From CAWAND01 sp963807065 (GTDB lineage: Bacteria > Chloroflexota > Anaerolineae > Anaerolineales > E44-bin32), in assembly GCA_963807065.1 (NCBI GenBank), contig CAWDZQ010000002.1, forward strand, positions 186,001-250,000: a DNA stretch of 64,000 nucleotides, written 5' to 3'. Shown here in pieces: positions 47,853-56,490 of the stretch. The number at the start of each line of letters is the position of its first letter. Within the stretch, counting starts at the first letter, position 1. The notes beneath the pieces are model-generated. The model was not told the origin of the DNA. It did not search any database and saw only the letters and a list, made by a program, of their open reading frames with translations. The position numbers and the translations under genes were made by a program.

Positions 47853-48715
47853 CTTCGGGCACGACGTGCCGCGAGTTGGTACAAGGTGATCGTGAGACCC
47901 ATCAAAGTGAGAGTCAGCACACCCATGGCATCGCCGGCTCCGGGATCACGCAGGACCTCGCCCGTCAAGAGGGAGCCGAGCTGCAATGTCACCAGGTTGA
48001 AACGCGACCCGGTGAGCGTATAGGCTGTTGCATACGCGCCGAACGCATTCGCAAACAGCAGGAGCAAGTTGGCCAGGATCGCCGGGGCAAGAATGGGCAA
48101 GCCGATGTAACGCCAGTAGGCGCGGGCGTTGCCGCCCAGACTCAGGGCAGCTTCGCGCCACTCGTCCTTCAATCCGGCGATGGCCGGAAGAACCAGAAGA
48201 ACCATCAGCGGAAGTTGAAAATACGTGTAGGCGAGGACCAATCCCCAAAACGAATAGACACTGAAGTCGGGGTAGATCTTCCAGCCAAAGTACTGTGTCA
48301 AGAACAAGGTCAGGACCCCGTTGCTTCCGAGTACGACAATGAAGGCAAAGGCGAGCGGAGCACCCGAAAAATTGGAGGTTACGTCACACAGAGTTATCAC
48401 CAATTCCTTGATCCGCCCGCTTCTGATCCGGAAGGTGAAGTAGCCCACGGCCGTCCCAAGCAGGGTGCCCAAGAGCGCCGTGATCCCAGATAGAAGAATG
48501 CTGTTTCGGAAGGATTGTGTGTAGAGGGGTGCCCTCATCGCGAGATAGTTGTCGAGGGTCAACAATCCCTCTCTCGACCTGAAGCTGCCCTCGAGCATGA
48601 ACGAGAGGGGCAGGACCATGATCGCCAAAGTGATGACGAGGAAGGGAATCAAAGGCAGCCAATTCCACCAACCCCCATAAGAAGACCGTACCTTGGTCCT
48701 GAAATTGGCTAGCAC
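47840..48715 (-). CDS. ABC permease 1 (PotB/FbpB-like), copy A
   Basis: The 291-residue protein has six hydrophobic segments and the coupling loop LKDEWREAALSLGGNARAYWRYIGLPILAPAIL. FSGAPLAFAFIVVLGSNGVLT and FGAYATAYTLTGSRFNLVTLQLG are shared nearly word for word with the copy B permease at 57237-58127. It starts 16 bases after the glycosidase-like gene, so importer and sugar enzymes are co-transcribed. Confidence 0.9.
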   Translation of the reverse strand: MLANFRTKVRSSYGGWWNWLPLIPFLVITLAIMVLPLSFMLEGSFRSREGLLTLDNYLAMRAPLYTQSFRNSILLSGITALLGTLLGTAVGYFTFRIRSGRIKELVITLCDVTSNFSGAPLAFAFIVVLGSNGVLTLFLTQYFGWKIYPDFSVYSFWGLVLAYTYFQLPLMVLLVLPAIAGLKDEWREAALSLGGNARAYWRYIGLPILAPAILANLLLLFANAFGAYATAYTLTGSRFNLVTLQLGSLLTGEVLRDPGAGDAMGVLTLTLMGLTITLYQLAARRARRWRQ

Positions 48716-48730
48716 TGCCTGCCCTCCGGG

Positions 48731-50203
48731 TCAGCCAGAGATTTCGACGAGCGGATGGTCATGATGAACTCTGAGAGTCGATGCCGCTTCATCCCAGATC
48801 CAGCCCGAGTTCGACTCGCCGTCCATCGCCCCCAGTTCCATCCCTCCACTCGACACGTGCTGTGGGGCAAATGTCAGCTTGAGCACTTCCGAAGCATTGG
48901 GGTCAAAGGTCTGATACCGGACCGTGTGCGGCGCATATGTGATAGAAGTCACAATCGAAGTCGTTCCCAATAGATGGTCGGCCGAGCCGGGCGCCAGATC
49001 CGGCAGTGCGGCCATGCCATCCAAAAAGTGGGGCACAAAGTCGAAATAGCCGTCGGTGAACCAGCATTGGTTGTAGTAGTCGGGTCGATCGACCCCGACA
49101 TGAACGTAGCCTTCGTCGGTCACCATGTAGCTCGCCCAGCCGAAGTTGCGACGAGCCAGATCGGCGTATCTGGCCTCCCCCGTGAGCGCAGCATGTTGAG
49201 CGCAGATGGACGCCAAGCGCGCCGTGTGACTTCCCATCACGTGGAAGCAGAACGTCTGCTCGTGGATTGGCACCGACTTGAAGAAGGGATCGCTCCCAAA
49301 GGTCGTCAACACCCATTCAATGATCGATTTAACATGGGCGGGCGCGTCGGGATCGCAGTCGGGGTGTTGAAGGAGATATCGGGCAGTCGCCAAGGCACTG
49401 TACTGTTCTCTGTTTTTGTTATCGGGGTCCAACCGAATGTCTTCGAAATACCCTTTCCAGCAACCGTTCTGCATGGGAAACGTCATGATCCAGCGCCAGG
49501 CGGTTTCACGTGCCGCTGCCAGGAGATCGGGTTGGCCGACGCCCAAATCGAGCAACTCGTCGAAAAGGCGAACAGCAGCAACGGTGTGGCTCGAGTAGAG
49601 TTCGACCGGCGTGCCATCCCGCGCATCAACCCGGAACGGCCAGGGCGAGTGTTCGTCATCGCCTTCCTGGCATTTGTCCGCCAGCACACGCGCGCAGCTC
49701 TCCGCCTGGCGGAGGTACTTCTCCTCACCGGTGAGTTTGAAGAAGCGCAGAAACCCCAGAGCGGCCTGGGCGACTTTGTCCGGCTCGGTAACATAGTGGC
49801 CGTCAGCCCTTGCCCCAAAATAGACGCCGTGCATGGGTTCGGCAGAGGCGTAAGGAACTCCGGGCCAAGCAAAATGCTCGGGGGTATGGTAGGAAATCAG
49901 ACGGTCCAGCATGGACCGGACGGGCTCGATGAACCAGGTTTCGCCTGTGTAGGACTGATAACGAACGAGCGTTTCGACGGCCATAGCGAACTTGCCGGCC
50001 GGATTGTCGGGCCAGTCGGTGGGGCGCAGCGGATCGGTCCAAAAGCATGAATACGCCAAGTACCAGGGCAGACCCGTCCGTTCATCGACCGGACAGCGGC
50101 GCAGAAAATCCATCGCCAGCCAGACCACGGAATCCGCATCCGCCTGGGCCAGCAGGCCCTCTGACGCATCAAGCTTCAGCTCGCGCCCGTTGATTTCGAT
50201 CAC
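48731..50203 (-). CDS. Six-hairpin glycosidase-like protein
   Basis: The 490-residue protein lacks a signal peptide and looks like an (alpha/alpha)6-barrel protein: repeated helical pairs with aromatic-rich loops (LPWYLAYSCFWTDPL, AWPGVPYASAEPMHGVYFGARADGHY, FCFHVMGSHTARLASI, DYYNQCWFTDGYFDFVPHFLDG). The family (GH105, GH88, GH127 or AGE-like) cannot be fixed by eye, and catalytic residues are not assigned. A GTG start at 50203 follows AGGA. It sits between the FucI-fold isomerase and the permeases. It may release the monosaccharide from an imported glycoside. Confidence 0.65.
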   Translation of the reverse strand: MIEINGRELKLDASEGLLAQADADSVVWLAMDFLRRCPVDERTGLPWYLAYSCFWTDPLRPTDWPDNPAGKFAMAVETLVRYQSYTGETWFIEPVRSMLDRLISYHTPEHFAWPGVPYASAEPMHGVYFGARADGHYVTEPDKVAQAALGFLRFFKLTGEEKYLRQAESCARVLADKCQEGDDEHSPWPFRVDARDGTPVELYSSHTVAAVRLFDELLDLGVGQPDLLAAARETAWRWIMTFPMQNGCWKGYFEDIRLDPDNKNREQYSALATARYLLQHPDCDPDAPAHVKSIIEWVLTTFGSDPFFKSVPIHEQTFCFHVMGSHTARLASICAQHAALTGEARYADLARRNFGWASYMVTDEGYVHVGVDRPDYYNQCWFTDGYFDFVPHFLDGMAALPDLAPGSADHLLGTTSIVTSITYAPHTVRYQTFDPNASEVLKLTFAPQHVSSGGMELGAMDGESNSGWIWDEAASTLRVHHDHPLVEISG

Positions 50204-50308
50204 AAGGTCCTACCGCATCTCCCCAAGGGGCGGATGTCTTCCACGCGCCCCAAGCGAACCTGTGTCTGCCTGCCCAGAGGGGTCTGCAGGCGCCTGACCC
50301 CGAAGAAC

Positions 50309-51703
50309 TTAGATCGCAACAACCTCCACGCCGAGAAGCTCGCCGACCTTTTCCACTTGCTCGCTCAGGTGACCGTAGGCCAAGGCCATGTGGTGAGGGG
50401 ACCCTGCCAGAAGCCAGCGATTGCAGAAGTCTTCGATGGAGCCGTTCTTGTAGCGGAAGAGCATTTGCGGCGCGGCGACCGGGCGCGGCGTCATGGGCAG
50501 GGACTCGCCCTCGCCGACGATCATGCGCCATTCCCCATCGCCCAGCGGGATCAGGGAAAGGATCGTGACGTCACCCGGTGCATAGGCGAATTCGAGACCG
50601 GCCCCCCGGCCGTTGACCCCTTCATAGTAGATGCTGGGCTTGATCTTCACCTGCTTTGGATCCGCGGCCATGGCTGGATTGCCATGCCCATCGTGAGAGA
50701 GGATGATGGCATCCTCGTCGAAGTCGATCACATAGTTCTCCAGGAAGGTGACCTCTCCGGCCAACTCTTGAAGCACCATCATGGCTGACAGCGTGGTGAC
50801 ATCCGCCTCCGTCGCCACGGGAATGTGTTCGGCACACAGAATCCCCGTACCGTAGCTGGGGATAATCCCCACTCGCGGATCGGTCAGCCAGATTTGGTCG
50901 AACGTGGCCAGGCCGTCGAACTTGCCCTCGCGTGCGATGTCAAGCATGGCGAGGGTCAGGCGGGCCGACCTATCGAAGAGTTCCTTCGGCATCTCGCTCG
51001 CGTCGTAGGCTTCGGATTGAGAAGTCATAAAGTCCTTGACTCGCCCGTCGTCCATCGCTTGGGCCGCCACGGCCACCTTCTCCGGCTCGATGGGCCAGCA
51101 GACCGGTCCGATAACGTCCCGCAAGCTCAAGCCATCGACCATCAAATCGGTCATGCCTTCAAATGCGTGCCCAATGACGCCGATGCGCATCTTCTCAAGC
51201 CTGCGAATGGCTCCGGCAGCGGCCGCGTACTGGCCGATCTGTGCCAGGCCAGCCGGGTCTTGAATGTGGCTCGTTAGCAGTTGGAACGGCCGGCCGGACC
51301 GAATAAGGGCGCTGGTGAGTTCCGGCAATCCGGCCATGCCCGAGTTTTCCATAATGACATCGAAATCGGCTTCTTCGGGCAGGCGGCGGATCTGCTGTGT
51401 GTTCCACACCAGGATCGGCGCGTTCACCCTCAGCAAAGTGCGCATCGGGATGATGCCCTTTTGGTAGGCCAGCTCGATGGCCACCACCAGGTCCACGTTT
51501 TCGGCGTTGAAGACCTGCGTGGCTCGATCCGCATCCGGCTCATATTCAACGAAGCCCGGATTGATGACCTCGCCGTAGGGCTTCAAAATGTCGGCAATCC
51601 GGTCGGTCGCCTCGGCCATCTTGGGGCGCATGTGGCCGGTCTTGTTGTAGTCGTCCTCGAGCAACGCGGTCACAAACAGACCGAGCTTGGGCTTCACAGT
51701 CAT
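50309..51703 (-). CDS. L-fucose/L-arabinose isomerase-fold protein
   Basis: The 464-residue protein starts at ATG 51703 (AGGAGG six bases upstream); the 171-residue extension in front of it is a shadow of the kinase gene and is rejected. It has the FucI/AraA fold: LGLFVTALLEDDY, VVAIELAYQKGIIPMRTLL, APILVWNTQQIRRLP in the first domain, IGVIGHAFEGMTDL in the second, and metal-site candidates in VATEADVTTL and DEDAIILSHDGHGNPAM. It would isomerise an aldose to a ketose with Mn(II). The 12-gene order (aldolase, kinase, isomerase) supports that, but the sugar is not known. Confidence 0.83.
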   Translation of the reverse strand: MTVKPKLGLFVTALLEDDYNKTGHMRPKMAEATDRIADILKPYGEVINPGFVEYEPDADRATQVFNAENVDLVVAIELAYQKGIIPMRTLLRVNAPILVWNTQQIRRLPEEADFDVIMENSGMAGLPELTSALIRSGRPFQLLTSHIQDPAGLAQIGQYAAAAGAIRRLEKMRIGVIGHAFEGMTDLMVDGLSLRDVIGPVCWPIEPEKVAVAAQAMDDGRVKDFMTSQSEAYDASEMPKELFDRSARLTLAMLDIAREGKFDGLATFDQIWLTDPRVGIIPSYGTGILCAEHIPVATEADVTTLSAMMVLQELAGEVTFLENYVIDFDEDAIILSHDGHGNPAMAADPKQVKIKPSIYYEGVNGRGAGLEFAYAPGDVTILSLIPLGDGEWRMIVGEGESLPMTPRPVAAPQMLFRYKNGSIEDFCNRWLLAGSPHHMALAYGHLSEQVEKVGELLGVEVVAI

Positions 51704-51740
51704 GGTTGGCCTCCTAGGCTGGACATATGGGTACGCGCCA

Positions 51741-53273
51741 TCACGTAGGCTTCTTTTCGATTGGTTCACGCAAGACGGGTACGATCGCATCAAAGAGCCG
51801 CACGTAGCGGTTGAACGCGGCGTCGTACACATCACGGTTGTCGGGATTGGGATGGATTCGTTCGCCGAGGGACACCATCGCATCCGCCGCCTCGTGCAGA
51901 TTCTCGAAGGCCCCCACCGCCATGCCCGCCAGCATGACGTCCCCCAGAAGGGCCGTGTCTTCCACCTGCAGGGAAGCCACCGGCAGCTGGCATACGTCGG
52001 ATTTGATCTGACGCCAGAGCGGGCTTCGAGCGCCCCCGCCGGTGGATCTGATTTCTTGCAGCTGAACTCCGGAGCCGCGCACCAGGTCGATGTTCCGGCG
52101 CAGCATGAAGGCCACAGCCTCCAGAACCGCTCGGGCGAAATGTCCCTTCTCATGTGCCAAAGTGAAACCAGCAAAGACGCCGCGGGCAGCTGGCTCGTAC
52201 TCCGGGCTGAAGGCACCGGTGAGATGGGGCAGCATCACCAGGCCATCGCATCCAGGGGCGATCCTATCCGCCATGGCCGTTATCAGATCGTAGGCATCTT
52301 GGTTGATTTCCCGGGCGCGGGCCATCTCAGATTGACAGAACACGTCCCGGAACCATTTGAGCGCCATGCCGCCGGTCTCACACACCGGGTCGAAGAGGTA
52401 CTTCCCCGGAAGCGCATGCAGGTACACCGGGATTCGACCCTCGGGATCGAGATCGGGCCGATCCACCGTCACGTGCAGCGTGAGGGCGCCGCCCGTGCTC
52501 TCGGAAATGATCTCCGGGCTGAGATTGCCCGCCCCGACAGCGCCCGCGATCTGATCCATGCCGGCCAGCACCACAGGCAGGCCGGGGCTGAGACCCATGG
52601 CCTCAGCCGCCTCACGCGTCAACGGTCCTGCCACTTCCCCGATGTGTTTGAGGTCGGGAAGCTGGTCCGGCGAAAGGCCCACGGCTTCCAGGGCGCGGTC
52701 CCACCAGGTGTGCGTGTTGATATCCAGCAGCAGCGAAGTACAGGCGACGCCACCATCGGTGACAAACGCACCCGTCATACGCTGGATGATGAAGTTCTGC
52801 ACCAGGAGAAATCGATGCGTCCGCCGGAAAACATCCGGTTCATGATCCCGAATCCAAGCGATTTTGCAGGCTGTCCAAGTGGGATCGATCGTCGGGATGC
52901 CGGTATAGGCGTAGGCTTCCTCCCCGAGTATCCGATCGAGGGTCCGTGCCTCTTCCAACGCTCGATGATCCAGCCACACCAACGCCGGGTACAGCGGCTT
53001 TCCCGCCTGGTCAACGGAGAGCGTGGTCTCGCCCTGGCTGGAGACCCCCACGGCGAGGATGGAGTCGGGCGCAGTGCCGGCTTCCGCCATGGCCTCGTTC
53101 ACCACGCGACAGGCGGAGGTCCAATAATGCTCCGGATCGAGCTCGACGCGATCTGGCGCCGGCGTCGCCAGGCGGTAGTCCTGGATCCCCATGCCAAGGC
53201 ACTTTCCGGCCAGGTCGAAGATCGCCGCCTTGACCGACGTCGTGCCTATATCGAGCCCGAGAAGAAAACTCAT
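51741..53273 (-). CDS. FGGY-family carbohydrate kinase
   Basis: The 510-residue protein has the FGGY layout: SFLLGLDIGTTSVKAAIFDLAGK at the start, GVSSQGETTLSVDQAGKPLYPALVWLDHRA, the catalytic Asp in VVLAGMDQIAGAVGAG, and RSTGGGARSPLWRQIKSDV in the ATP half. It lacks the QMHG signature of xylulokinase, having SSQGE instead, so another ketose or alditol is the substrate. It would phosphorylate the ketose made by the FucI-fold isomerase, giving the substrate for the aldolase. It starts eight bases after the aldolase stop (GTG 53276 is an alternative start). Confidence 0.88.
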   Translation of the reverse strand: MSFLLGLDIGTTSVKAAIFDLAGKCLGMGIQDYRLATPAPDRVELDPEHYWTSACRVVNEAMAEAGTAPDSILAVGVSSQGETTLSVDQAGKPLYPALVWLDHRALEEARTLDRILGEEAYAYTGIPTIDPTWTACKIAWIRDHEPDVFRRTHRFLLVQNFIIQRMTGAFVTDGGVACTSLLLDINTHTWWDRALEAVGLSPDQLPDLKHIGEVAGPLTREAAEAMGLSPGLPVVLAGMDQIAGAVGAGNLSPEIISESTGGALTLHVTVDRPDLDPEGRIPVYLHALPGKYLFDPVCETGGMALKWFRDVFCQSEMARAREINQDAYDLITAMADRIAPGCDGLVMLPHLTGAFSPEYEPAARGVFAGFTLAHEKGHFARAVLEAVAFMLRRNIDLVRGSGVQLQEIRSTGGGARSPLWRQIKSDVCQLPVASLQVEDTALLGDVMLAGMAVGAFENLHEAADAMVSLGERIHPNPDNRDVYDAAFNRYVRLFDAIVPVLREPIEKKPT

Positions 53274-53280
53274 CACCTGC

Positions 53281-54099
53281 TCAGGTCAACTTGTGGGACT
53301 TGGCGGCCTTCTGCGGCGAAACACCCCCCTTGACCACGTCCTTGAGTGCCTCCAACAGCGCCTGAGGGCGGCGGGCCTGGACTACATTGCGCCCGAAGAC
53401 CACGCCCCTTGCCCCCGCCTCGACTGCCGCCTGGGCCAGCTTGAGCGCATCCAACTCGGAAGGCTTCTTGAGCGCCCCCAGGGCGAAAATGGGGATCGGC
53501 GTCGCTTCGGTGATCTTGTGGAACTGCTTGCCGGTGTAGAAAGTCTTTACCAGATCGGCGCCCAACTCGGCCGCCATCCGGCAGCCGATGAGAACCTGTT
53601 CCTGAAGCTCTTCGGGCTGTGCGAAGTCGCCCCCGATGGGATACACCTCGCAGATCAGAGGCACGCCGGCGATCTCCTTCTGCTGCACGTAGCGGGAAAA
53701 GAGATCGACGTTAACCGAATCCTCGAGCTGGTCAGGGGCACGCAGCGTCAGACTGGCAACCACCACGTCAGCTCCCAGGTGCAGGGCGTCATCGACCGAG
53801 AGCAGAGGCACGGAATGAGAATGGCCATAGTCCCATTCGGCCATATAGTTGGTCGCCCAGTTGAGCCGGGTGATCATCGCTGGGGCGTCGCGCCGGGCAA
53901 AAAACTGCCGACAGTGACGAATCATGCCCGCGCCCAACAGCACGCCATCGGCGGCCGAGAGCTTTTGGATCACCTTGGGCAGATCAATCAGGCCCGGCAG
54001 GGGCCCGAAATAGAGACCGTGATCGATGGCAACGATCACAGCATTCGGCGAGCCAGAAAAGAGACGACCTAAGCGGATCTCTTCTCCAACCATAGCCAT
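53281..54099 (-). CDS. DhnA/DeoC-type class I aldolase (LsrF-like)
   Basis: The 272-residue protein fits the class I archaeal-type aldolase family (DhnA, LsrF, ADH synthase). VIVAIDHGLYFGPLPGL near residue 20 has the family DHG motif, LGADLVKTFYTG carries the Schiff-base Lys, and GALKKPSELDALKLAQAAVEAGARGVVFGRNV binds the phosphate. AAGGAGAG lies six to eight bases before the ATG at 54099. It leads the 12-gene leftward operon, divergent from deoR. It would split a ketose phosphate into a triose phosphate and an aldehyde. Confidence 0.87.
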   Translation of the reverse strand: MAMVGEEIRLGRLFSGSPNAVIVAIDHGLYFGPLPGLIDLPKVIQKLSAADGVLLGAGMIRHCRQFFARRDAPAMITRLNWATNYMAEWDYGHSHSVPLLSVDDALHLGADVVVASLTLRAPDQLEDSVNVDLFSRYVQQKEIAGVPLICEVYPIGGDFAQPEELQEQVLIGCRMAAELGADLVKTFYTGKQFHKITEATPIPIFALGALKKPSELDALKLAQAAVEAGARGVVFGRNVVQARRPQALLEALKDVVKGGVSPQKAAKSHKLT

Positions 54100-54224
54100 G
54101 GCCTACTCTCCTTGGGATCGGCCGGGGACATCGGCGGCGATTAGAGCGTTTATCGGCGATCACCTGGCCCCATCATACTGGCAATTCTTCGGATAGTCAA
54201 TCGTTTCCCTTCGGTTTATCACCG

Positions 54225-54260
54225 CTTTCTTGTTGCTTTTTGTTGGATTTGGGGTATGAT
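54225..54260 (+). promoter_or_regulatory. deoR promoter with tandem repeat, shared divergent control region
   Basis: CTTTCTTGTTG (54225-54235) is followed directly by CTTTTTGTTGG (54236-54246), a tandem T-rich repeat like those bound by DeoR-family repressors. TTGTTG at 54230-54235 and TATGAT at 54255-54260, 19 bases apart, form a candidate promoter for deoR. The aldolase operon starts 125 bases away on the other strand, so one bound region could control both. Confidence 0.5.
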
Positions 54261-54295
54261 CAGAACAGTTTCGGGCGTTTTCAGGGTAACAGGGG

Positions 54296-55073
54296 ATGAA
54301 TACCCATCAACGGCGCGACCTGATTGCACAGAAGGTTCTCGAACAGGGCCGGATCCATGTTTCCGACTTGGTCCAAGAGTTCGGAATGACCGACACGTCG
54401 ATCAGGAACGACCTCACAATCTTGGAAGAGAGGGGGTTGCTGCGGCGAATCCACGGCGGTGCCGTATCGACCAATCGATCCATCCAACTAGCTGCCTACG
54501 ACACACGGCTAGGACTGCAGCGAGAGCCGAAAGTCCACATCGCTGCCGCGGCTGCCGACCGCCTGCATTCAGCCGACATCGCCTTGCTCGACTCCGGAAC
54601 ATCCATCCAGTACCTCGCCCGCCAAATCCCAGCTCGAGGGGCGCCCTCCGGCCGGTTGCGAATCGTCACCAATTCCATCCCGGTGCTGGAGGAGATCGGG
54701 GGCTGGGCCTCCCACAATCTGCTCATGCTGGGCGGGATCTTCTTGCCCGAGCATCAAGCTACGGTGGGTCCGGAAACGTTGCGCGGTCTGCAGCAATTTA
54801 ACGCCACCTGCGCATTCCTCGGCTGCGACGGGCTGACGCTCGAAGGCGGTATCACATCGGCTCATCCCCTGGTCGCCGAAGTCGGCCGAGTGATGGCCGA
54901 GAGAGCCGAAGAGGTGATTGTCTTGGCCGACAGCAGCAAACTTGGGCAAGCCGGCTTTGTCCCGATTATCCCCTTGGGGAAGATCAACGTGCTTATCACC
55001 GATGCCGGCGCGCCGAGTTCCCATCGTAGACGGGCTTCGGCGACAGGGCGTCGAAGTGCTCCTGGTGGCCTAG
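54296..55073 (+). CDS. DeoR-family repressor, with a +1 frameshift near the 3-prime end
   Basis: The protein has the DeoR N-terminal winged helix (QRRDLIAQKVLEQGRIHVSDLVQEFGMTDTSIRNDLTILEERGLLRRIHGGAV) and the DeoR sensor domain (ALLDSGTSIQYLA, RIVTNSIPVL, MLGGIFLPEHQATVGPET, FLGCDGLTLEGGITSAHPLVAEV). The frame as read runs on to 55351 with unrelated sequence. Removing one C from CCC at 55020-55022 restores DAGAPSSIVDGLRRQGVEVLLVA and a stop at 55071, giving 258 residues, the usual family length. It probably senses a phosphorylated sugar and represses both divergent operons. Confidence 0.85.
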
Positions 55074-55338
55074 AAACGGGGACGATGATCCCCCTGCACG
55101 AAGCGGATTGCCTGAATGTGAGCTTGTTCGAAGAGGCGGCCATGCCAAGGCCCATCTCGAAACCCGACCTTTTCCCTCCGAAGCGGTTGAGGCGGGCCAG
55201 CCGGCACGTCATTGGCGAACAAAGCTCATGGCTTGGAATCCAAGGAAGGCTGTATTCACTCCATCATTGTCGATCCCACGGGGACGACCGATCGGACCTA
55301 GGCACCTCTAGAACGGCGCACCACATGGCAGGCAATCT
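55074..55338. other. Gap between deoR and the second ABC importer
   Basis: No gene is supported in these 265 bases; the frame running through them is only the misread end of deoR. It probably holds a second promoter for the importer, but no clear boxes stand out. Confidence 0.4.
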
Positions 55339-56397
55339 ATGGGCTATCTAGATCTAGTCGATATTGAAAAACAGTTTGGCCGCGTCCAGGCGGTCCGCGA
55401 TTTTTCCCTCTCAGTGGCCCAGGGGGAGTTTGTCTCCCTGCTTGGCCCTTCAGGCTGTGGGAAAACCACCACGCTGCGGATGATCGCCGGCTTTGAGCAG
55501 CCGGATCGGGGCCAGATCCTTTTGGACGGCCAAGAGCTCACCGCGATCCCACCCAACCAACGCGGTGCCGGGATGGTTTTCCAAGCCTATGCCCTCTTCC
55601 CCAACCTGAGCGTTCTCGGGAATATCGGCTTTGGCCTCGAAATCGCCCACGTGCCAAGAGAAGAAATCCGAAGAACGGTTGCAGAGCTCTTAAGTCTGGT
55701 CAAACTGGAAGGGATCCAGGACCGCTTTCCCCATCAGCTTTCCGGCGGACAGCAGCAGCGCGTAGCGCTGGCCCGGGCCCTGGCCTTGAAACCCAGACTT
55801 CTCTTGCTCGATGAGCCCCTGAGTGCGCTCGACGCCAAAGTCCGCGTCTCTCTTCGGACCGAAATTCGGCGCATCCAGTCTAGCCTTGGGATCACGACGA
55901 TCTATGTGACCCACGACCAGGAGGAGGCCCTTTCGATTTCGGATCGCGTCGTGGTCATGCGGGAGGGCTCGATCGAGCAGGACGCTTCGCCGCGTGAGAT
56001 CTACCGGCAGCCGGCTTCCCGCTTCGTGGCCGAATTCATCGGTACCGCAAACCAGTTCGAAGGTGTTGCCGTGGACGAACACACAGTAAGGATGGATGGT
56101 TTCGATCTGAACGTCTCGGTTCCGCCAGAGCTTATCGGCCACCAGATCGTCGTGCTGGTGAGGCCTGAAAATGTCCGCCTGGTCGAGGGCGTCGAGCCCG
56201 ACACGGAAACGGACAATGTCTTGCGCGGCCGGATCGAATCAATTTCCTTCATGGGGCCGGTCACTCGCGTTTCCGTAGCATCTCACGGCAACCAGCTCAT
56301 GTGCGATCTCGGCCTCGCTCAGCAGACATCCATCGAATTCAACCAAGAAGTCACTTTGGCATTCTCTGGGGACCATTGTCAGGTGATGGGCAAGTAG
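55339..56397 (+). CDS. ABC transporter ATPase (PotA/FbpC-like), copy B
   Basis: The 352-residue protein is a full PotA-type subunit: Walker A LLGPSGCGKTTTLRMIAGFEQPDRG, MVFQAYALFPNL, LSGGQQQRVALARAL, Walker B LLLLDEPLSALDAKVR, IYVTHDQEEALSISDRV, and a C-terminal TOBE domain (VRPENVRLV, ISFMGPVTRVSV). It is intact, unlike its paralogue at 45915-46995. It opens a five-gene + strand operon that continues with a metallo-beta-lactamase-fold gene, two permeases and a binding protein. The ribosome site before the ATG is weak. Confidence 0.93.
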   Translation: MGYLDLVDIEKQFGRVQAVRDFSLSVAQGEFVSLLGPSGCGKTTTLRMIAGFEQPDRGQILLDGQELTAIPPNQRGAGMVFQAYALFPNLSVLGNIGFGLEIAHVPREEIRRTVAELLSLVKLEGIQDRFPHQLSGGQQQRVALARALALKPRLLLLDEPLSALDAKVRVSLRTEIRRIQSSLGITTIYVTHDQEEALSISDRVVVMREGSIEQDASPREIYRQPASRFVAEFIGTANQFEGVAVDEHTVRMDGFDLNVSVPPELIGHQIVVLVRPENVRLVEGVEPDTETDNVLRGRIESISFMGPVTRVSVASHGNQLMCDLGLAQQTSIEFNQEVTLAFSGDHCQVMGK

Positions 56398-56490
56398 CGC
56401 CAGATCCGGAGTGGAGATACAGGTCGAGGCACGATGGCGCGGCAAACCCCACGCCAAATCCGAACCGGATCAGTTGGAGTGAGGCGGCAA

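Noticed and set aside
51704..52216. N-terminal extension of the FucI-fold isomerase by 171 residues
   Set aside because: The extension overlaps the kinase gene in another frame, and AGGAGG sits just before the internal ATG at 51703.
51687..53333. 548-residue open frame on the + strand opposite the FGGY kinase
   Set aside because: The minus-strand kinase has all family motifs; the antisense frame has a composition typical of complementary codon use.
34..55073. Programmed +1 ribosomal frameshifting as the cause of the split genes
   Set aside because: The sites share no slippery codon, no rare codon or stop next to the slip, and no common stimulatory structure; eight metabolic genes of unrelated families would be unprecedented. 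Indel error or decay is simpler.
55074..55351. C-terminal extension of the DeoR protein
   Set aside because: It is the result of the surplus C at 55020-55022; the true frame stops at 55071 after a normal DeoR end.
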